Shown piece by piece: positions 34,459 through 42,387 of a stretch of 64,000 nucleotides of DNA (position 1 is the first letter of the stretch; every line of letters starts with the position of its first letter). The notes under the pieces are model-generated. The model saw nothing but the letters and a program-made list of their open reading frames with translations, was not told the DNA's origin and searched no databases. This DNA comes from Sneathiella aquimaris (GTDB taxonomy: Bacteria > Pseudomonadota > Alphaproteobacteria > Sneathiellales > Sneathiellaceae), in contig NZ_CP112881.1 of NCBI RefSeq assembly GCF_026409565.1, positions 908,501 to 972,500 of the forward strand, read 5' to 3'. The position numbers and the translations under genes are program-made.

Positions 34459-34498
34459 TATTCTGCATTTCACAGCGTCTGGCGAAAATTGCAGAATA
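34459..34498. repeat. Inverted repeat just upstream of the ThDP enzyme gene
   Basis: TATTCTGCA (34459-34467) and TGCAGAATA (34490-34498) form perfect 9-bp arms separated by 22 bp, ending 14 bp before the start codon at 34513. The layout suits an operator bound by a dimer or looped by two dimers. The regulator is unknown. The same TGCAGAA element occurs twice upstream of purU (48591-48609). Confidence 0.45.
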
Positions 34499-34512
34499 AA
34501 GGAACTGGCAGC

Positions 34513-36156
34513 ATGAAAACCGGTGGACAGATAATCGTTGACTGCCTTGAAGCACAAGGGGTGGAACGCGTTTTTTGCGTGCCCGGCGAAAGTTATCTCG
34601 CCGTCTTGGATGCTTTGCATGATAGCCAGATCGACACTGTGGTTGCCCGTCAGGAAGGCGGAGCCGCGATGATGGCTGAGGCTGACGGTAAATTAACAGG
34701 GCGCCCAGGCATTTGTTTCGTGACGCGGGGGCCTGGTGCCACCAATGCAACATCGGGCGTTCATGTGGCAAAACAGGATAGTACTCCGATGATCCTGCTG
34801 GTCGGACAAATTGGCAGGCGAATGCGCGGACGAGAAGCTTTTCAGGAAGTGGATTATCGTCAGACCTTTGGCGATTTGGCTAAATGGGTCGAAGAAATTG
34901 ATCATGTCGACAGGATTCCTGAAATACTGTCGCACGCCTATCACGTTGCCATGAGTGGCCGGCCGGGACCCGTTGTTCTTGCTTTACCCGAAGATATGCT
35001 TACTGAGCAGGCTGATGTGACCGCAGGACCTTATGTCGAGGTTGCGGAGCCTGCCCCAATGGAGCAGTCTTTGGTCGCGATAGAAACGTTATTATCTGAG
35101 GCGGAGAACCCACTACTTATTGTGGGGGGAAGCCGATGGAACGAAGAAGCCGTTGCAGGGCTCACAACGTTCTCTGAAAACTGGGGATTGCCCGTTGCCT
35201 GTTCTTTCCGCCGTCAGCAATTATTTGATCATTTGCATCCTCATTATGCTGGGGACGTTGGCTTGGGGATCAATCCTGCTTTAAAAAGTCGTATCGCCGA
35301 GAGTGATCTGGTTTTATTGCTGGGCGCGCGGTTCTCGGAAAACCCAAGTCAGGGCTTCTCATTGTTTGGCATTCCAAAACCAAATCAGAAACTGATCCAT
35401 ATCCTAAGTGGTGCCGAGGAGCTAGGGCGCATTTATGTACCCGACGTGGCTGTCAATGCAACGCCCGGAACGTTTTTAAGCGCGATGAATGCGCGACCTG
35501 CGGTCAAAACCGCAAACCAAACGGCTGAAGCAGCTCATAAAGCATACCGAAACTGGACGGACAGTTTGCCTCAAACCGTGGGTGATGCTCAGATGGGGCA
35601 CGTAATGGAGGTGCTTCGGGATATGTTGCCGTCTGATGCAATCATGACAAATGGGGCCGGGAACTTTGCTATCTGGTTACATCGGTTTTGGCGATTTCGT
35701 CAGTACGGGACACAATTGGCGCCAACATCGGGTTCCATGGGCTACGGCTTGCCAGCAGCGGTTGCTGGAAAGTTGCGGTATCCGGAACGTGAGGTTGTCT
35801 GTCTGGCCGGAGATGGCTGTTTTCAAATGACAATGCAGGAATTTGGTACAGCCGTTCAATTCGGTGCGAAAATCATTGTGTTATTGATTGATAATGGTGT
35901 GTATGGAACCATTCGAATGCATCAGGAAAGAGAGTATCCTGCGCGAATTTCCGCAACAGACCTGCAAAATCCTGATTTTGCAATGATCGCGACAGCCTAT
36001 GGCGCTCATTCAGAAACCGTTGCCAAAAACGAAGAATTTTTGCCGGCTCTGGAACGTTCTCGAAAATCTGGTAAAGCGGCCCTTATTCATATAAAGACCG
36101 ATCCGGAAGCAATTACACCAACAACAACTTTGACTGATCTTCGAAACAGCAGGTAA
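34513..36156 (+). CDS. Thiamine diphosphate-dependent enzyme (acetolactate synthase-like)
   Basis: A 547-residue enzyme with the three-domain acetohydroxyacid synthase/pyruvate oxidase architecture. The N-terminal Pyr domain carries the catalytic Glu in RQEGGAAMMAEADG (about residues 48-61). There is a central domain, and a C-terminal PP domain with the ThDP/Mg motif GDGCFQM followed by a conserved Asn (about residues 434-464). It stands alone without the small regulatory subunit IlvH, so it is more likely a catabolic or other 2-oxoacid enzyme than the biosynthetic acetolactate synthase. The substrate is unknown. The ATG at 34513, preceded by AAAGGA, is preferred to the TTG at 34489, which lies in the upstream inverted repeat. 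Confidence 0.85.
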   Translation: MKTGGQIIVDCLEAQGVERVFCVPGESYLAVLDALHDSQIDTVVARQEGGAAMMAEADGKLTGRPGICFVTRGPGATNATSGVHVAKQDSTPMILLVGQIGRRMRGREAFQEVDYRQTFGDLAKWVEEIDHVDRIPEILSHAYHVAMSGRPGPVVLALPEDMLTEQADVTAGPYVEVAEPAPMEQSLVAIETLLSEAENPLLIVGGSRWNEEAVAGLTTFSENWGLPVACSFRRQQLFDHLHPHYAGDVGLGINPALKSRIAESDLVLLLGARFSENPSQGFSLFGIPKPNQKLIHILSGAEELGRIYVPDVAVNATPGTFLSAMNARPAVKTANQTAEAAHKAYRNWTDSLPQTVGDAQMGHVMEVLRDMLPSDAIMTNGAGNFAIWLHRFWRFRQYGTQLAPTSGSMGYGLPAAVAGKLRYPEREVVCLAGDGCFQMTMQEFGTAVQFGAKIIVLLIDNGVYGTIRMHQEREYPARISATDLQNPDFAMIATAYGAHSETVAKNEEFLPALERSRKSGKAALIHIKTDPEAITPTTTLTDLRNSR

Positions 36157-36426
36157 TATCGGCACCACTAATTACAGGAAAAATCTGAAAATGAGTTTTC
36201 AGATTGAGCTTTTGTACCCTCTGGTTGAACCGATTGGCTAAAATATAATGTATGCCTGAAAGTTGGTTTTTTGCTCTGGACACCAGGGAGGGCGGCCCTT
36301 ACAAACAGGCCAATTCTGGGTAACGGGTGGAAGCCTTATTTTTGCTTCGATTGATCGCTAATCATCCAACGTCTATTTTCTGAGTGGACGCTGAAGCCCG
36401 GCATATTTTTTTAAGGTTGTTGTTTT
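36157..36426 (+). promoter_or_regulatory. 270-bp gap: weak hairpin, promoter and long leader of the bioY operon
   Basis: No credible coding region is seen. A perfect 10-bp AT-rich hairpin AATCTGAAAA-tgag-TTTTCAGATT (36182-36205), followed by GAGCTTTT, may end the upstream gene. A perfect -10 TATAAT is at 36244-36249 with a weak TGGTTG 16 bp upstream, predicting a leader of about 170 nt before bioY. The leader contains hairpins such as CTCTGG-aca-CCAGGG near 36276 and CGTC...GACG near 36370-36392. I find neither a BioR box (TTATMKATAA) nor a BirA operator, and no known riboswitch pattern. Confidence 0.45.
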
Positions 36427-36972
36427 ATGAATACAAAAGACATCGTGTATATCGCTCTTTTTGCCGCGTTAACTGCTGCATTGGGAATTTTTCCACCGAT
36501 TAATATTCCAGCCCTGGGCGGGGTTCCGATTACGGCGCAAAGTATGGGCCTTATGCTTGCTGGTGGTATTTTGGGGGCGAAGCGGGGCGCGCTGGCTATG
36601 GTTCTGTTCCTTGTTCTGGTGGGGGTTGGCTTGCCTCTTCTTTCCGGTGGGCGCGGCGGTTGGGGAGTCCTTGTCGGGCCCAGCGGCGGTTTCCTTTTTG
36701 GATGGGTGATTACGGCTTTCGTGATTGGCAGCCTGATCGAAAAATACTGGCTCAGACTGAATTTTGTACTCGTGGCAGCTATTTGCCTGTTTGGAGGCGT
36801 ATTCCTTCTATACGCGATCGGTATTCCATGGTTGGCCTTTGCGGCTAAAATACCAGTCGAGAAAGCATTTTTTGGTGCCATTGCGTTTGTGCCCGGTGAT
36901 TTGGTCAAGGTTGTTCTTTCAACGGCAATCATTGTGGCCGTGGGGCGTTCCTATCCCTTAATTACCCGATGA
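36427..36972 (+). CDS. bioY: Biotin ECF transporter S component BioY
   Basis: A 181-residue membrane protein of the BioY family with about six hydrophobic helices. The N-terminal ALFAALTAALGIFPPINIPALGGVPITAQSMG and the central GGRGGWGVLVGPSGGFLFGW are diagnostic of the biotin-binding S component. AAGG is upstream of the ATG. It heads a five-gene cluster bioY-bioM-bioN-fusion enzyme-thiolase. With bioM and bioN following directly it forms a dedicated (group I) ECF biotin importer. Confidence 0.95.
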   Translation: MNTKDIVYIALFAALTAALGIFPPINIPALGGVPITAQSMGLMLAGGILGAKRGALAMVLFLVLVGVGLPLLSGGRGGWGVLVGPSGGFLFGWVITAFVIGSLIEKYWLRLNFVLVAAICLFGGVFLLYAIGIPWLAFAAKIPVEKAFFGAIAFVPGDLVKVVLSTAIIVAVGRSYPLITR

Positions 36973-36990
36973 TTGGCGCGGGGCAGTAAA

Positions 36991-37668
36991 ATGATTTGCT
37001 TCAATGACGTCACTATCAGACTTCAGGATCGCGTCATTCTGGACGATCTTAAGGTTGAGTTGTCGGAGAAGCGAATTGGCATAATCGGCCTAAACGGTTC
37101 GGGTAAAAGCACGTTTGCCCGCTTGATAAATGGTTTGCAGATACCGTCAAGCGGGTCAGTAACAGTCAATGGATTTTGCACTAAGAAAAAAGGCCGTCAG
37201 GTACGGCGACAGGTTGGGTTCGTTTTCCAAAATCCCGAAAACCAAATTGTCTATCCAACGGTTGAAGAAGATCTGGCCTTCGGGTTGAAGAACCTGAAGA
37301 TCGAAAAAACTCGTGTCCGCGAGATCATAAACGAAGAGCTGGACAAATATGATCTGTCCCATCTGGCGAGCCGGTTGACACATCAGCTAAGCGGCGGTGA
37401 AAAACAGATGGTAGCCCTGATCGGGGTTTTAATTATGGCGCCTCAATATCTGGTCATGGATGAGCCAACAACGCTTCTGGATCTTAAAAACAAAAATCGA
37501 CTGATGTCCGTTATTTCAGGATTGGAACAGTCTGTATTGCTTGTGACGCATGATCTGGACTTGTTAAATGATTTTGACCGGGTTTTATGTATCCATGATC
37601 AAAAACTGGTCGCGGACGGATCACCTGCAGAGGTAAAGAAATATTATCAGTCCCTGTGTGGCCTATGA
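36991..37668 (+). CDS. bioM: Biotin ECF transporter ATPase BioM
   Basis: A 225-residue ABC ATPase. The Walker A GLNGSGKS (about residues 32-39), Q-loop FQNPENQIVYPTVEEDLAFG, ABC signature LSGGEKQMVAL (about residues 131-141) and Walker B YLVMDEPT are all present. The VEEDLAFG segment is typical of ECF A components. A TTG at 36973 is possible, but the ATG at 36991 gives the normal N-terminus (MICFNDVTI). Its stop overlaps the bioN ATG by 4 nt. Confidence 0.94.
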   Translation: MICFNDVTIRLQDRVILDDLKVELSEKRIGIIGLNGSGKSTFARLINGLQIPSSGSVTVNGFCTKKKGRQVRRQVGFVFQNPENQIVYPTVEEDLAFGLKNLKIEKTRVREIINEELDKYDLSHLASRLTHQLSGGEKQMVALIGVLIMAPQYLVMDEPTTLLDLKNKNRLMSVISGLEQSVLLVTHDLDLLNDFDRVLCIHDQKLVADGSPAEVKKYYQSLCGL

Positions 37669-38282
37669 TCAGCCTGTATCATCATGGGGATACCGTTTTT
37701 CACAAATGCCCTGCGGGTGTCAAACTGCTGGCGTTGGTGGCGCTTTGCACGGGTGTATTCGTTTTTGAAAGTATCTGGAGCGTAACCGTCGCTCTGGTCT
37801 TGGTTCTAAGCCTTTACCCTTTGGCCCGTTTGCCTCTGAAATCGCTGTCAGATCAATTGCGACCAATGATGATTTTGCTGCTGATATTATTTCTGGCTCA
37901 GGGGTTGATTAATACCTGGTCAATGGCGGTGTTTATAAGCGTTCGGTTTGCAGCTTTAATCCTCGCGGCCGGGTTTGTCACCTTGACGTCTCGGACATCT
38001 GATATGATCAGCGCTCTGGAAACCCTGTTAAGGCCATTTTCCCGCTGGCTAGCTGTTGAGAAAATAAGCCTGGCATTGTCGCTCGCCATTCGTTTCATTC
38101 CCGTCATTGCCGATGTTACCCGTGAAGTCAAAGAGGCTCAGCGGGTTCGTGGCTTGGAAAGAAGCTTGTTTGCGGTCGCGATGCCTGTAATTATCCGGAC
38201 CTTGAAAATGGGGACGCATATCGCCGAAGCGTTGGACGCGCGCTCTTTTGACAGTATTGATCGCAAAGGGAAAAATGATTGA
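37665..38282 (+). CDS. bioN: Biotin ECF transporter T component BioN
   Basis: A 205-residue EcfT-family transmembrane protein with several hydrophobic helices and the cytoplasmic coupling motif AQRVRGLERS plus the later EALDARSFDS (the ARS-type and RG-containing motifs that dock to the ATPase). The ATG at 37665 overlaps bioM. The 3' end overlaps the next gene, the nitroreductase-ligase fusion, by 8 nt, which ties biotin transport to that enzyme by translational coupling. Confidence 0.93.
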   Translation: MISLYHHGDTVFHKCPAGVKLLALVALCTGVFVFESIWSVTVALVLVLSLYPLARLPLKSLSDQLRPMMILLLILFLAQGLINTWSMAVFISVRFAALILAAGFVTLTSRTSDMISALETLLRPFSRWLAVEKISLALSLAIRFIPVIADVTREVKEAQRVRGLERSLFAVAMPVIIRTLKMGTHIAEALDARSFDSIDRKGKND

Positions 38283-40401
38283 CGGCCTGACAGAACAGAA
38301 TTGGCAAAATGTGCGAACAGTTATTGGCGCACGGCGATCAGTTCGTCGATATTTGAATAGAAACGTCTCCCGCGAGAAGATTGAGGCGCTTTTGGATATT
38401 GCACGGTGGGCACCCAGTGGCGGTAACCTTCAACCCTGGACAGTGCATGTTGTCGAAGGAGCCGTTAAAACGCGGTTGGAGACTGAGTTAAAAGCCGCTT
38501 TTTTTGATAAAAAACAGGCGCCGGAAGATCAGTATTCTTACTATCCGAATGATTTTACAAAAGATCAGCAGGCCTTGCGTCAACAAGCAGCACGCTCATT
38601 GTTTGAAGCGCTTGACATCGGCCCACGCGATGTAAAAAGAAAGAGGGAAGAGCAAGCGAGAAACTACGGTTTCTTTGGGGCCCCTGTGGGTATGATCTTT
38701 ACAATTCCTAAGAACATGGAACAGGGCGGCTGGCTCGATACGGGAATATTTCTCGCTCATCTGATGATTGCGGCGCAAGCCTGCGGACTGGCAACCTGCC
38801 CGCAGGCAAGTTTTATTTCATATCACAATGTGGTCAGAAAGGTCCTTGGATTGAGCACTGATGAAGTGGTTCTGTGCGGTATGGCGCTTGGATATGCTGA
38901 TGAAAACCATCCTGTTAATCAACTAACCACCAAACGGAAATCGGTTGAGGCGATAACCGTTTTTCATTCAGATATCCCCGGCCAGCAAACGATCGATTGC
39001 AGAATACGCAAAAATACTGAAGATTTTTCTGGTAAAGCCGCACTTTTCATGGATGGCAAGCCCGTTAGCTGGCAATTGCTTGACCGGAATATTCAGGATC
39101 ATCTGGCGGTTTTGTCTCAACAAAACAAAGGTTGTTCGGCCTTGTGTCTGTGTCTGCCAAACGGTCTGCCTTTTATATATTGGTTTCTGGCGGGCGTTAG
39201 AGCCAGGCTCAATGTTCAAGTTATGGATACTACTTGGCCGCCAGAAAAGTTGAATGCGGCTTTGTCGATTATTGAACCAGGATTTTTTGTTTCAACAACA
39301 GAACGGGTTCAACAGCCGCAAAAATCGGTTGCAACAGAGGTTCGAACGAACGTTTCCGATGCTTTTTACACTGGCTTTACGTCAGGCTCCACAGGGCTTC
39401 CAAAAGGATTTGTTCGCTCGGAACAATCCTGGCTGGAAAGCTTTGTCTGTGACAACGAAGAATTTGGCCTTTCTTCTTTCGATGTGATCGCCGCGCTGGG
39501 TCAATTCTCTCACTCCCTTCCTTTGTATGCTGTCATTCGCGGATTGTATGAGGGCGCGACTAGCTTATTTTATTCACATTTTCGACCAGATCGGATCCTG
39601 CAGGATTTGAAAAAGCAGGAAGCGACTGTGATCTACGCTGTCCCCACCCAGCTTCTTGCATTATGTGATGCGGCGCCTGATGGTTTCGTAATGAGCAGCG
39701 TCCGTCTGGTGCTCTCGTCTGGAGAGAAATGTTCTGACCTGTTGAAAAGGAGGCTCAAAAAACTGTTCCCCCAGTCTCAATTTGCGGAATTCTATGGTAG
39801 CTCCGAGCTTAGCTATATTACCGTAGCCAAAGAGACGGAAAGCCCTCCTGCAGGATCCGTAGGGCGCGCTTTTGGCCCTGTTGAAATCGACATTCTTGAT
39901 GATCAGGGATGTCCGGTGAAAACTGGGGAGAGCGGTCGTATTCGGGTTAGAAGTCCATTTCAGTTTATGGGATATGCTGGACAGAAATTAGACGCGCCCG
40001 TCGATCGTGGATTTTTTACTGGGGATGCGGGCTATCTGGATTTACAGGGATTTTTGTATTTAACGGGCAGAACCGACCGAATGATCAATGCCGCAGGCCG
40101 AAATATTTTTCCGGAGGAAATCGAAACGGCACTTCTGCGACATAGTGAAATATCCCGGGCCGCCGTGTTTGGCCAAAAAGATGCCAAACGGGGACATCGG
40201 ATTGTTGCGGTTCTCAAGCTGACAGAAGACAGGTTGGCGGTTTCTTCAATCCGGATCTTTTGTCAAAAATACTTAGCCCCTTACGCGGTCCCCCATCACT
40301 TTTATCTGTGTGAAAATTGGCCCCAGACGCCTTCGGGAAAAACAGATTTTCAGGCCCTGCATTCGTCGCTATTGCAGTCGCAGCTTAAGGAAATGTCGTG
40401 A
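38275..40401 (+). CDS. Nitroreductase::AMP-dependent acyl-CoA synthetase fusion protein
   Basis: A single uninterrupted 708-residue reading frame with two enzymes. Residues about 1-230 are a flavin nitroreductase (RRSVRRY at 20-26, APSGGNLQPW at 46-55, FFGAPVGMIF around 133-142, GLATCPQASF at 171-180). Residues about 245-708 are an ANL-superfamily acyl-CoA ligase: A3 loop FTSGSTGLPKG at 368-378, YGSSE at 507-511, TGD at 582-584, hinge GRTDRMINAAGRN at 598-610, and PSGKTD with the catalytic Lys689. The ligase half resembles B. subtilis YhfT, whose gene neighbours a bioY paralogue and a thiolase. The start overlaps bioN and the end overlaps the thiolase gene. The substrate is unknown. Activation of a pimelate-like or biotin-derived acid is inference. 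Confidence 0.87.
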   Translation: MIDGLTEQNWQNVRTVIGARRSVRRYLNRNVSREKIEALLDIARWAPSGGNLQPWTVHVVEGAVKTRLETELKAAFFDKKQAPEDQYSYYPNDFTKDQQALRQQAARSLFEALDIGPRDVKRKREEQARNYGFFGAPVGMIFTIPKNMEQGGWLDTGIFLAHLMIAAQACGLATCPQASFISYHNVVRKVLGLSTDEVVLCGMALGYADENHPVNQLTTKRKSVEAITVFHSDIPGQQTIDCRIRKNTEDFSGKAALFMDGKPVSWQLLDRNIQDHLAVLSQQNKGCSALCLCLPNGLPFIYWFLAGVRARLNVQVMDTTWPPEKLNAALSIIEPGFFVSTTERVQQPQKSVATEVRTNVSDAFYTGFTSGSTGLPKGFVRSEQSWLESFVCDNEEFGLSSFDVIAALGQFSHSLPLYAVIRGLYEGATSLFYSHFRPDRILQDLKKQEATVIYAVPTQLLALCDAAPDGFVMSSVRLVLSSGEKCSDLLKRRLKKLFPQSQFAEFYGSSELSYITVAKETESPPAGSVGRAFGPVEIDILDDQGCPVKTGESGRIRVRSPFQFMGYAGQKLDAPVDRGFFTGDAGYLDLQGFLYLTGRTDRMINAAGRNIFPEEIETALLRHSEISRAAVFGQKDAKRGHRIVAVLKLTEDRLAVSSIRIFCQKYLAPYAVPHHFYLCENWPQTPSGKTDFQALHSSLLQSQLKEMS

Positions 40402-41534
40402 ATAAGGTCTATATGATCGGCGCAAAGCGGACGGCCGTCATCCCGCGTGGCGGCGCATTTTCTGCGATAGAGGTTAAGGATTTGGGGGCGGTGGTCCTGA
40501 ACGCGCTTTTGGCCGACGCCGGCATGGATACTGAAAAGGTGGATCTCGTGGTCATGGGAAATGCGTTATATGGCGGGGGAAACCCTGCTCGGGTAATCGG
40601 CTTGCAGGCGGGATTGCCAGACGGGATACCCGCTCTTACGATCGATACTCAATGCTGTAGTGGTCTTGATAGCATCGGTCTTGGTTACGAAAAGATCAAA
40701 TCAGGCAAGTCGCATGTTGTCCTGGCGGGCGGGGCGGAAAGCTATAGTCGATCTCCCCTCAGAATGCGCCGCCCTCGAACACGTGAAGAAGAGCCGCTCC
40801 CTTATGATCGACCGCCTTTCACACCTTGGGCGGACCGGGATCCTGACATGTTGGAGGCATCGGCGAAAGAAGCTGAGATCAAGGGGATTTCTTCGGAAAT
40901 GCAGATCGCTTGGGCCGTTGAAAGTCATGCCAAGGCCATGAAGGCCAGAGATTGTTTGGCAAGTGAAATAGTCCCAATTAATGAAGTGATGCAGGACGCC
41001 TTTAGCCGACATCTAAGTCAGAAAGTATCTCAAAGGCTCCAACCGATTGTCGGAGATAAGCTGACCGGGTTGAACGCAGCGACTGTTTCGGTTGAGGCAG
41101 ATGCGGCGGCAGCGGTGTTGCTGGTCAGTCAACGCATGATTCAAAATATTTCGCCGCAGGGAACAGTCCTGGAAATAGTGGATTATAAAATGACAGGCGC
41201 CTCGCCGATGGTGCCGATGAACGCCATGGCACTAACCGTGAATGAGCTGTTGAAAGCAAATCAGCTTGATCCAGACAAGGTTGCGGTCGCCGAGTTAATG
41301 GAAGCCTTTGCCGTACAAATGATCGAATTTAAAAAGGCTGTGAACATGAAGGGCGATCGCATTAACCGCGGTGGCGGCGCGTTGGCTCGGGGGCATCCTA
41401 TCGGCGCTTCTGGCGCGGTAAATATGGTTCGGCTTTGGCATGAAATGCAAAAGGAGGCGGCCGGTACCTATGGGATTGCCGCGATCGCCGCTGCTGGCGG
41501 GTTGGGCGCGTCAATGTTAGTAAAATCTGTATAA
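40398..41534 (+). CDS. Thiolase-like acetyl-CoA acyltransferase (YhfS-like) with altered active site
   Basis: A 378-residue thiolase-fold protein. The nucleophile is present (Cys86 in TQCCSGLDSI), and so is the histidine loop (His333 in GGALARGHPIGASG). The usual NEAFA loop reads MEAFA (301-305), so the oxyanion-hole Asn is Met. The C-terminal CxGGGxG motif reads AAAGGLG (364-370), so the second catalytic cysteine is Ala. Length is slightly below the usual 390-400. The GTG/ATG region overlaps the end of the ligase fusion by 4 nt. By position it corresponds to YhfS of Bacillus. It may condense or transfer acyl groups without classical acetyl-CoA thiolysis. Confidence 0.85.
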   Translation: MNKVYMIGAKRTAVIPRGGAFSAIEVKDLGAVVLNALLADAGMDTEKVDLVVMGNALYGGGNPARVIGLQAGLPDGIPALTIDTQCCSGLDSIGLGYEKIKSGKSHVVLAGGAESYSRSPLRMRRPRTREEEPLPYDRPPFTPWADRDPDMLEASAKEAEIKGISSEMQIAWAVESHAKAMKARDCLASEIVPINEVMQDAFSRHLSQKVSQRLQPIVGDKLTGLNAATVSVEADAAAAVLLVSQRMIQNISPQGTVLEIVDYKMTGASPMVPMNAMALTVNELLKANQLDPDKVAVAELMEAFAVQMIEFKKAVNMKGDRINRGGGALARGHPIGASGAVNMVRLWHEMQKEAAGTYGIAAIAAAGGLGASMLVKSV

Positions 41535-41697
41535 AACTCGGTTCTTGCCCCGGTTCTTTTCCCTCTATACTCTGCCTGATCCAACATGCGGGGCGGCAAT
41601 CATGGAACGCACTTCTTTTATAGAAGACGCTGGGTTGGTCGTTTGATGATGCCCGGTCAAAACCGCTGTTTCAGGCAATTTAAAAAGAGGAATGAAA

Positions 41698-42042
41698 ATG
41701 ACAATTAAGAGAATTAACCCAGGAAGCCGGATGAGCCAGGCTGTTGTTCACGACAATACCGTTTATCTCGCGGGTCAGGTGGGAACCGCAGGCGCCAGCG
41801 TCGCGGACCAAACAAAAGACATTTTGGATAAGATCGATGCGTTGCTCGCTGAAGTGGGAAGCAGTAAGTCCCAGCTTTTACAGGCCACAATCTGGTTGGC
41901 TGACATGGCAGACTTTCAGGAAATGAACGCAGTTTGGGATAGTTGGATTGATCCGCAAAATCCACCAACCCGCGCATGCGGAGAAAGCAAGCTGGCGACA
42001 CCAGATTATACCGTTGAGATTATTGTTGTTGCTGCTGTTTAA
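41698..42042 (+). CDS. RidA family protein (reactive intermediate deaminase-like)
   Basis: A 114-residue YjgF/YER057c/UK114 protein. The N-terminal GSRMSQAVVHDNTVYLAGQVG and the C-terminal PPTRACGESKLATPDYTVEIIVVAAV follow the family pattern, and the substrate-binding Arg of the PxR motif is kept. Canonical RidA hydrolyses 2-aminoacrylate and related enamines. This member belongs to the wider family, so its exact substrate is unknown. AAAGAGG is 7 nt from the ATG at 41698 and too close to the ATG at 41692. It has its own 163-bp upstream space and may not belong to the bioY operon. Confidence 0.9.
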   Translation: MTIKRINPGSRMSQAVVHDNTVYLAGQVGTAGASVADQTKDILDKIDALLAEVGSSKSQLLQATIWLADMADFQEMNAVWDSWIDPQNPPTRACGESKLATPDYTVEIIVVAAV

Positions 42043-42387
42043 CAGTACTTACAGAAAATAAAACAAATGCTTTAAAGTAATGATTGTTAAATCAATCGCA
42101 TTATATTGCTTTTTGTATGTTGTTTTATTGAATCATATTGATCTGGGAAGTTAAATTGACAAATTATCAAATTAACTTCCCTATTTTGCGATTGTATTTA
42201 TTACATTGAATGTACTTTTAGTTGTTATTGGACTAATTATTTGGTCGTAATTTTTCTTTATTTTGGTTGAATTTGAACACAACCTGTAAATATTAAGAGC
42301 TTGTAAATATTCATATTTGACCATTGTGCCTTCACAAGGATCCTGGACGTTGTTTTGCCCAGGCATTTTTCGGGAGTGCCACATATT
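42043..42387. other. AT-rich 345-bp intergenic region with long inverted repeat
   Basis: This stretch is clearly richer in A and T than its neighbours and has no credible gene. It contains a near-perfect inverted repeat with 15-bp arms (one mismatch) at 42145-42181, starting GGGAAGTTAA and ending TTAACTTCCC. It also contains a direct repeat TGTAAATATT at 42285-42294 and 42302-42311 (17-bp period). The inverted repeat could be a terminator for the RidA gene or an operator. The direct repeats lie about 80 bp ahead of the chemoreceptor start and may bind a regulator. Confidence 0.45.

Noticed and set aside
36411..36932. Minus-strand 173-codon frame opposite bioY
   Set aside because: Low-complexity Pro/Arg/Thr-rich shadow of a membrane protein gene.
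38275..39000. Possibility that the nitroreductase domain is BluB (DMB synthase), completing the B12 pathway
   Set aside because: The motifs (RRSVRRY, APSGGNLQPW, GYADENHPVN) fit ordinary flavin nitroreductases, and fusion to an acyl-CoA ligase gives no link to DMB synthesis.
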